A DNA stretch of 64,000 bases. Source: Prochilodus magdalenae. Its lineage: Eukaryota > Chordata > Actinopteri > Characiformes > Prochilodontidae. Location: assembly GCA_024036415.1 (NCBI GenBank), contig JAMWET010003453.1, positions 82,501 to 146,500 of the forward strand, in the 5' to 3' direction. Under the pieces are notes generated by a model. The model was given only the letters and a program-made list of their open reading frames with translations, searched no databases and was not told where the DNA came from. Shown piece after piece: positions 61,001 through 64,000 of the stretch; position 1 is the stretch's first letter, and every line of letters begins with the position of its first letter. Position numbers and translations under genes: made by a program.

Positions 61001-64000
61001 AGGACATGGGGGATGGTAGAGAAACCATATGTTCCGGTGTTGCTGGTACTGGCATTCCTGAACTCTCTTGTGGTGTAGGCTGTTGTGAAGAGGACATGGT
61101 GGATGGTGAAGAAAGAGTAATTTCAGCCATTGGTGATACTAAAGTTGTTGTACTTTCTGTTGCAGGTTGCGTTGTAGTGGACATAAGGGAAGGTGAGGAA
61201 ACAATATGTTCCAGTGTTGTTGGTGCTGGCGTTCCTGAACTTTCTGGTGTTGGCTGTTGTGAAGAGGACATGGGGGATGGTGAAGAAGCAGTACGTTCAG
61301 CCATTGGTGTTTCTAAAGTTGTTGTACTTTCTGTTGTAGGTTGTGTTATAGTAGAGGACAGGGGGGATGGTGAAGAAACCGTATGTTCCGACGTTGCTGG
61401 TCCTGGCGCTCCTGAACTTTCTGGTGGTGTAGGTTGTTGTGAAGAGGACATGGTGGATGGTGAAGAAACAGTAATTTCAGCGATTGGTGATACCAAAATT
61501 GTTGTACTTTCTGTTGCAGGTTGCGTTGTAGTGGACATAAGGGAAGGTGAGGAAACAATATGTTCCAGTGTTGTTGGTACTGGCGTTCCTGAACTTTCTG
61601 GTGTTGGCTGTTGTGAAGAGGACATGGGGGATGGTGAAGAAACAGTAGTTTCAGCCATTGGTGTTTCTAAAGTTGTTGTACTTTCTGTTGTAGGTTGTGT
61701 TATAGTAGTGGACATAATGGATGGTGAAGAAACCGTATGTTCCGGTGTTGCAGGCACTGGCGTTCCTGAACTTTCTGGTGTTGGCTGTTGTGAAGAGGAC
61801 ATGGGGGATGGTGAAGAAGCAGTAGTTTCAGCCATTGGTGATACTAAAGTTGTTGTACTTTCTGTTATAGGTAGTGTTGTAGTGGACATAAGGGAAGGTG
61901 AGGAAACAGTATGTTCCAGTGTTGTTGGTGCTGGCGTTCCTGAACTTTCTGTTGTAGGTTGTGTTATAGTAGAGGACATAGGGGATGGTGAAGAAACCGT
62001 ATGTTCCGGTGTTGCGGGCACTGGCATTCCTGAACTTTCTGGTGTAGGTTGTTGTGAAGAGGACATGGTGGATGGTGAAGAAGCAGTACGTTCAGCCATT
62101 GGTGTTTCTAAAGTTGTTGTACTTTCTGTTGTAGGTCGTGTCATAGTGGACATAGGGGATGGTGAAGAAAGAGCATGTTCCAGTGTTGTTGGTGCTGGCG
62201 TTCCGGAACTTTCTTTTGTAGGTTGTGTTACAGTAGAGGACATGGGGGATAGTGAAGAAACCGTATGTTCCGGTGTTGCGGGCACTGGCGTTCCTGAACT
62301 CTCTGGTGGTGTAGGCTGTTGTGAAGAAGACATGGTGGATGGTGAAGAAGCAGTAGTTTCAGGCATTGGTGATACTAAAGTTGTTGTACTTTCTGTTGCA
62401 GGTTGTGTTGTAGTGGACATAAGGGAAGGTGAGGAAACAATATGTTCCAGTGTTGTTGGTGCTGGCGTTCCTGAATTTTCTGGTGTTGGCTGTAGCGAAG
62501 AGGACATGGGGGTTGGTGAAGAAACCGTATGTTCCGGTGTCGTTGGCATTGGCGTTCCTGAACTTTCTGGTGTTGGCTCTTGTGAAGAGGACATGGTGGA
62601 TGGTGAAGAAACTGTATGTTCCAGTGTTGTTGGTACTGGCGTTCCTGAACTTTCTGGTGTTGGCTGTTGTGAAGAGGACATGGGGGATGGTGAAGAAGCA
62701 GTAGTTTCAGCCATTGGTGACACTAAAGTTGTTGTACTTTCTGTTGTAGGTAGTGTTGTAGTGGACATAAGGGAAGGTGAGGAAACAGTATGTTCCAGTG
62801 TTGTTGGTGCTGGCGTTCCTGAACTTTCTGGTGTTGGCTGTAGTGAAGAGGACATGGGGGATGGTGAAGAAAAAGTAGATTCAGCCATTGGTGATAATAA
62901 AGTTGTTGTACTTTCTGTTGCAGGTTGCGTTGTAGTGGACATAGGGGATGGTGAAGAAACCGTATGTTCCAGTGTTGTTGGTGCTGGCGTTCCTGAACTT
63001 TCTGTTGTAGGTTGTGTTATAGTAGAGGACATGGGGGATGGTAGAGAAACCATATGTTCCGGTGTTGCTGGTACTGGCATTCCTGAACTCTCTTGTGGTG
63101 TAGGCTGTTGTGAAGAGGACATGGTGGATGGTGAAGAAAGAGTAATTTCAGCCATTGGTGATACTAAAGTTGTTGTACTTTCTGTTGCAGGTTGCGTTGT
63201 AGTGGACATAAGGGAAGGTGAGGAAACAATATGTTCCAGTGTTGTTGGTGCTGGCGTTCCTGAACTTTCTGTTGTAGGTTGTGTTATAGTAGAGGACATG
63301 GGGGATGGTGAAGAAACCGTATGTTCCGGTGTTGCTGGTACTGGCGTTCCTGAACTTTCTGGTGTTGGCTGTTGTGAAGAGGACATGGGGGATGGTGAAG
63401 AAGCAGTACGTTCAGCCATTGGTGTTTCTAAAGTTGTTTTACTTTCTGTTGCAGGTTGTGTTGTAGTGGACATAAGGGAAGGTGAAGAAACCGTATGTTC
63501 CGATGTTGCTGGTACTGGCGCTCCTGAACTTTCTGGTGGTGTAGGTTGTTGTGAAGAGGACATGGTGGATGGTGAAGAAACAGTAATTTCAGCGATTGGT
63601 GATACTAAAGTTGTTGTACTTTCTGTTGCAGGTTGCGTTGTAGTGGACATAAGGGAAGGTGAGGAAACAATATGTTCCAGTGTTGTTGGTACTGGCGTTC
63701 CTGAACTTTCTGGTGTTGGCTGTTGTGAAGAGGACATGGGGGATGGTGAAGAAGCAGTAGTTTCAGCCATTGGTGTTTCTAAAGTTGTTGTACTTTCTGT
63801 TATAGGTAGTGTTGTAGTGGACATAAGGGAAGGTGAGGAAACAGTATGTTCCAGTGTTGTTGGTGCTGGCGTTCCTGAACTTTCTGTTGTAGGTTGTGTT
63901 ATAGTAGAGGACATAGGGGATGGTGAAGAAACCGTATGTTCCGGTGTTGCGGGCACTGGTGTTCCTGAACTTTCTGGTGTTGGCTGTTGTGAAGAGGACA
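58083..64000 (-). CDS. giant mucin-like secreted protein, 3' end (5' partial)
   Basis: One frame stays open for about 1,970 codons, from the window edge to TAA at 58083-58085. The order from the edge: (a) about 19 composite units of roughly 58 residues rich in Ser, Thr and Pro (SSGTPAPTTLEHTVSSPSLM, STTTQPATESTTTLVSPMAE), ideal for O-glycosylation; (b) a transition zone at 59.3-60.7 kb with ETECTEVTE motifs and three CFGL...C cysteine modules; (c) eight 33-residue units (TPEVTFNQGTKKQEESQTTD then SPETECTEVTEIP); (d) a Thr-rich stretch, a fourth module after Lys-Arg, and a charged C terminus ending TENTQA. No transmembrane segment is visible in this part and the start lies outside. The composition says gel- or coat-type mucin or a peptide precursor; I recognise no known mucin domain (von Willebrand D, cystine knot, SEA). 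Confidence 0.8.
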   Translation of the reverse strand, partial: SSSQQPTPESSGTPVPATPEHTVSSPSPMSSTITQPTTESSGTPAPTTLEHTVSSPSLMSTTTLPITESTTTLETPMAETTASSPSPMSSSQQPTPESSGTPVPTTLEHIVSSPSLMSTTTQPATESTTTLVSPIAEITVSSPSTMSSSQQPTPPESSGAPVPATSEHTVSSPSLMSTTTQPATESKTTLETPMAERTASSPSPMSSSQQPTPESSGTPVPATPEHTVSSPSPMSSTITQPTTESSGTPAPTTLEHIVSSPSLMSTTTQPATESTTTLVSPMAEITLSSPSTMSSSQQPTPQESSGMPVPATPEHMVSLPSPMSSTITQPTTESSGTPAPTTLEHTVSSPSPMSTTTQPATESTTTLLSPMAESTFSSPSPMSSSLQPTPESSGTPAPTTLEHTVSSPSLMSTTTLPTTESTTTLVSPMAETTASSPSPMSSSQQPTPESSGTPVPTTLEHTVSSPSTMSSSQEPTPESSGTPMPTTPEHTVSSPTPMSSSLQPTPENSGTPAPTTLEHIVSSPSLMSTTTQPATESTTTLVSPMPETTASSPSTMSSSQQPTPPESSGTPVPATPEHTVSSLSPMSSTVTQPTKESSGTPAPTTLEHALSSPSPMSTMTRPTTESTTTLETPMAERTASSPSTMSSSQQPTPESSGMPVPATPEHTVSSPSPMSSTITQPTTESSGTPAPTTLEHTVSSPSLMSTTTLPITESTTTLVSPMAETTASSPSPMSSSQQPTPESSGTPVPATPEHTVSSPSIMSTTITQPTTESTTTLETPMAETTVSSPSPMSSSQQPTPESSGTPVPTTLEHIVSSPSLMSTTTQPATESTTILVSPIAEITVSSPSTMSSSQQPTPPESSGAPGPATSEHTVSSPSPLSSTITQPTTESTTTLETPMAERTASSPSPMSSSQQPTPESSGTPAPTTLEHIVSSPSLMSTTTQPATESTTTLVSPMAEITLSSPSTMSSSQQPTPQESSGMPVPATPEHMVSLPSPMSSTITQPTTESSGTPAPTTLEHTVSSPSLMSTTTQPATESKTTLETPMAERTASSPSPMSSSQQPTPPESSRTPAPKTLEHTHFPPSPMSTTPQSTTPMPQPTASSTFPVSSSITQPTTASPRTTTAFSPTTEPWETECTEVTENPTNDKMIISLPPPMPTTAQPVTGSTSTAITFSQTTEPWETECTEVTENPPIPQTNSDSLETKQTTEEPVPTVTPLNNVRPCFGLIHRTGAGLKRCLEKLKKISGHSGTPNPSASTSSGTTKNLDVSQSTDSFETECTEVTETPVPEVQSDKTTKSLEVTTESLETEITETTAEPLSPTSHCFGLIHRTGAGLKRCLEKMRQIRISHTPRPSLSPTANSFNEPLSKHTTQAAQDKASTFSGTTKNLAPISEATESFETECTEVTDTPVPEQKEEPNKTTRSLKTEHTDDSGITTAPSPPEHTVPSPSSMSTTTQPPAKSATTASAQTTEPWETECTDVTENPTTSPTNSDSLITKHTEEPVPPATPSNAIRPCFGLVHRTGAGLKRCLEKLKKISGHSGTPNPSASTSSGTTKNLDVSQSSFEKTLVPEVTFNQGTKKQEESQTTDSPETECTEVTEIPTPEVTFNQGTKKQEESRTTDSPETECTEVTETPTPEVTFNPGTKKQEESQTTDSPETECTEVTEIPTPEVTFNQGTKKQEESQTTDSPETECTEVTEIPTPEVTFNQGTKKQEESQTTDSPETECTEVTEIPTPEVTFNQGTKKQEESQTTDSPETECTEVTEIPTPEVTFNQGTKKQEESQTTDSPETECTEVTEIPTPEVTFNPGTKKQEESQTTDSPETECTEVTETPHTPTPTQGSSTTTVPTIEKITTTLPSHETTQSLQLTTKSTEATTQSPKRHCFGLVHRNSAGTRRCREKMKITHLSNAKNTYPKTESRSEFQPAQHTEKYIPDKAENDANEHFYYFNGKIKKVSNYDTKSETQPTENTQA
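58308..58352 (-). other. CFGL cysteine-ring module, copy D
   Basis: Encodes CFGLVHRNSAGTRRC, preceded by SPKRH and followed by REKMKITHLS. This is the most diverged copy and the only one immediately after a Lys-Arg pair, a possible proprotein-convertase site. Confidence 0.85.
58500..59297 (-). repeat. eight 99-bp coding repeats (33 residues each)
   Basis: Near-identical units with the frame preserved (99 is divisible by 3). Each carries one cysteine in PETECTEVTEIP. Differences between units are few, so the array is young or homogenised. Confidence 0.95.
59412..59456 (-). other. CFGL cysteine-ring module, copy C
   Basis: Encodes CFGLVHRTGAGLKRC, followed by LEKLKKISGHSG. Its flanks match copy A closely, so A and C come from a recent segment duplication. 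Confidence 0.9.
59985..60029 (-). other. CFGL cysteine-ring module, copy B
   Basis: Encodes CFGLIHRTGAGLKRC, followed by LEKMRQIRISHT. The ring protein equals copy A, but both flanks differ from A and C. Confidence 0.9.
60285..60329 (-). other. CFGL cysteine-ring module, copy A
   Basis: Encodes CFGLIHRTGAGLKRC, followed by LEKLKKISGHSG and preceded by NNVRP. Differences from B and C at the DNA level are synonymous or Ile/Val. Confidence 0.9.
60700..64000 (-). repeat. mucin tandem repeats, about 174-bp composite unit
   Basis: Alternating sub-blocks with the frame never broken: TPAPTTLEHTVSSPSLMSTT type, QPATESTTTLVSPMAETTAS type and SPSPMSSSQQPTPESSG type. Sub-block order varies, which suggests unequal crossing over. 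Confidence 0.93.

Overview
This is vertebrate nuclear DNA, almost certainly from a teleost fish. Split genes have GT-AG introns, minisatellites are abundant, several Tc1/mariner elements lie between TA target sites, and there are tRNA-derived SINEs and LINE 3' tails of fish type. I cannot name the species. Nothing bacterial, viral or CRISPR-like is present.

Layout. (1) 0.7-9.3 kb, plus strand: the 3' seven exons of a TNF-receptor-superfamily death receptor of TNFRSF10 type. They encode cysteine-rich repeats, one transmembrane segment, a long linker and a death domain, and all splice phases agree. Its introns hold a SINE and two large minisatellites, and its long 3' UTR holds a 400-bp CT tract. 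(2) 9.8-11.3 kb: a decayed dispersed repeat whose end has expanded into a tandem array of about 44-bp units. (3) 11.5-12.6 kb, plus strand: an intronless 346-codon ORF with an N-terminal helix-hairpin-helix-like motif and a nearby AATAAA. (4) 13-15.8 kb: Tc1 debris and a 24-bp palindromic minisatellite. (5) 16.9-43.8 kb, minus strand: a complete six-coding-exon QRFP/RFamide peptide receptor gene (qrfpr, GPR103 family; 457 residues). Its introns are full of Tc1 relics, MITEs, SINEs, LINE tails and a truncated THAP-domain transposase ORF. (6) About 49.05-49.36 kb: a CpG-rich promoter-like patch that may be the upstream promoter or first exon of qrfpr. (7) 50-57.9 kb: repeats, including a composite minisatellite at 54.3-55.2 kb and a duplicated block split by a transposon relic. 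(8) 58.08-64.0 kb, minus strand: the 3' end of a very large Ser/Thr/Pro-rich mucin-like ORF that runs off the window.

The most unusual feature is inside that mucin-like ORF. A 15-residue cysteine-bounded module (CFGLIHRTGAGLKRC and close variants) occurs four times. It is conserved even where the flanking mucin sequence has diverged. It resembles, but is shorter than, the natriuretic-peptide ring, and the last copy directly follows a Lys-Arg pair. I regard this as a candidate undescribed secreted mucin or peptide precursor. The link to natriuretic peptides is speculative.

The genes do not form a functional unit. They are unrelated neighbours separated by repeats, as expected for a fish chromosome.
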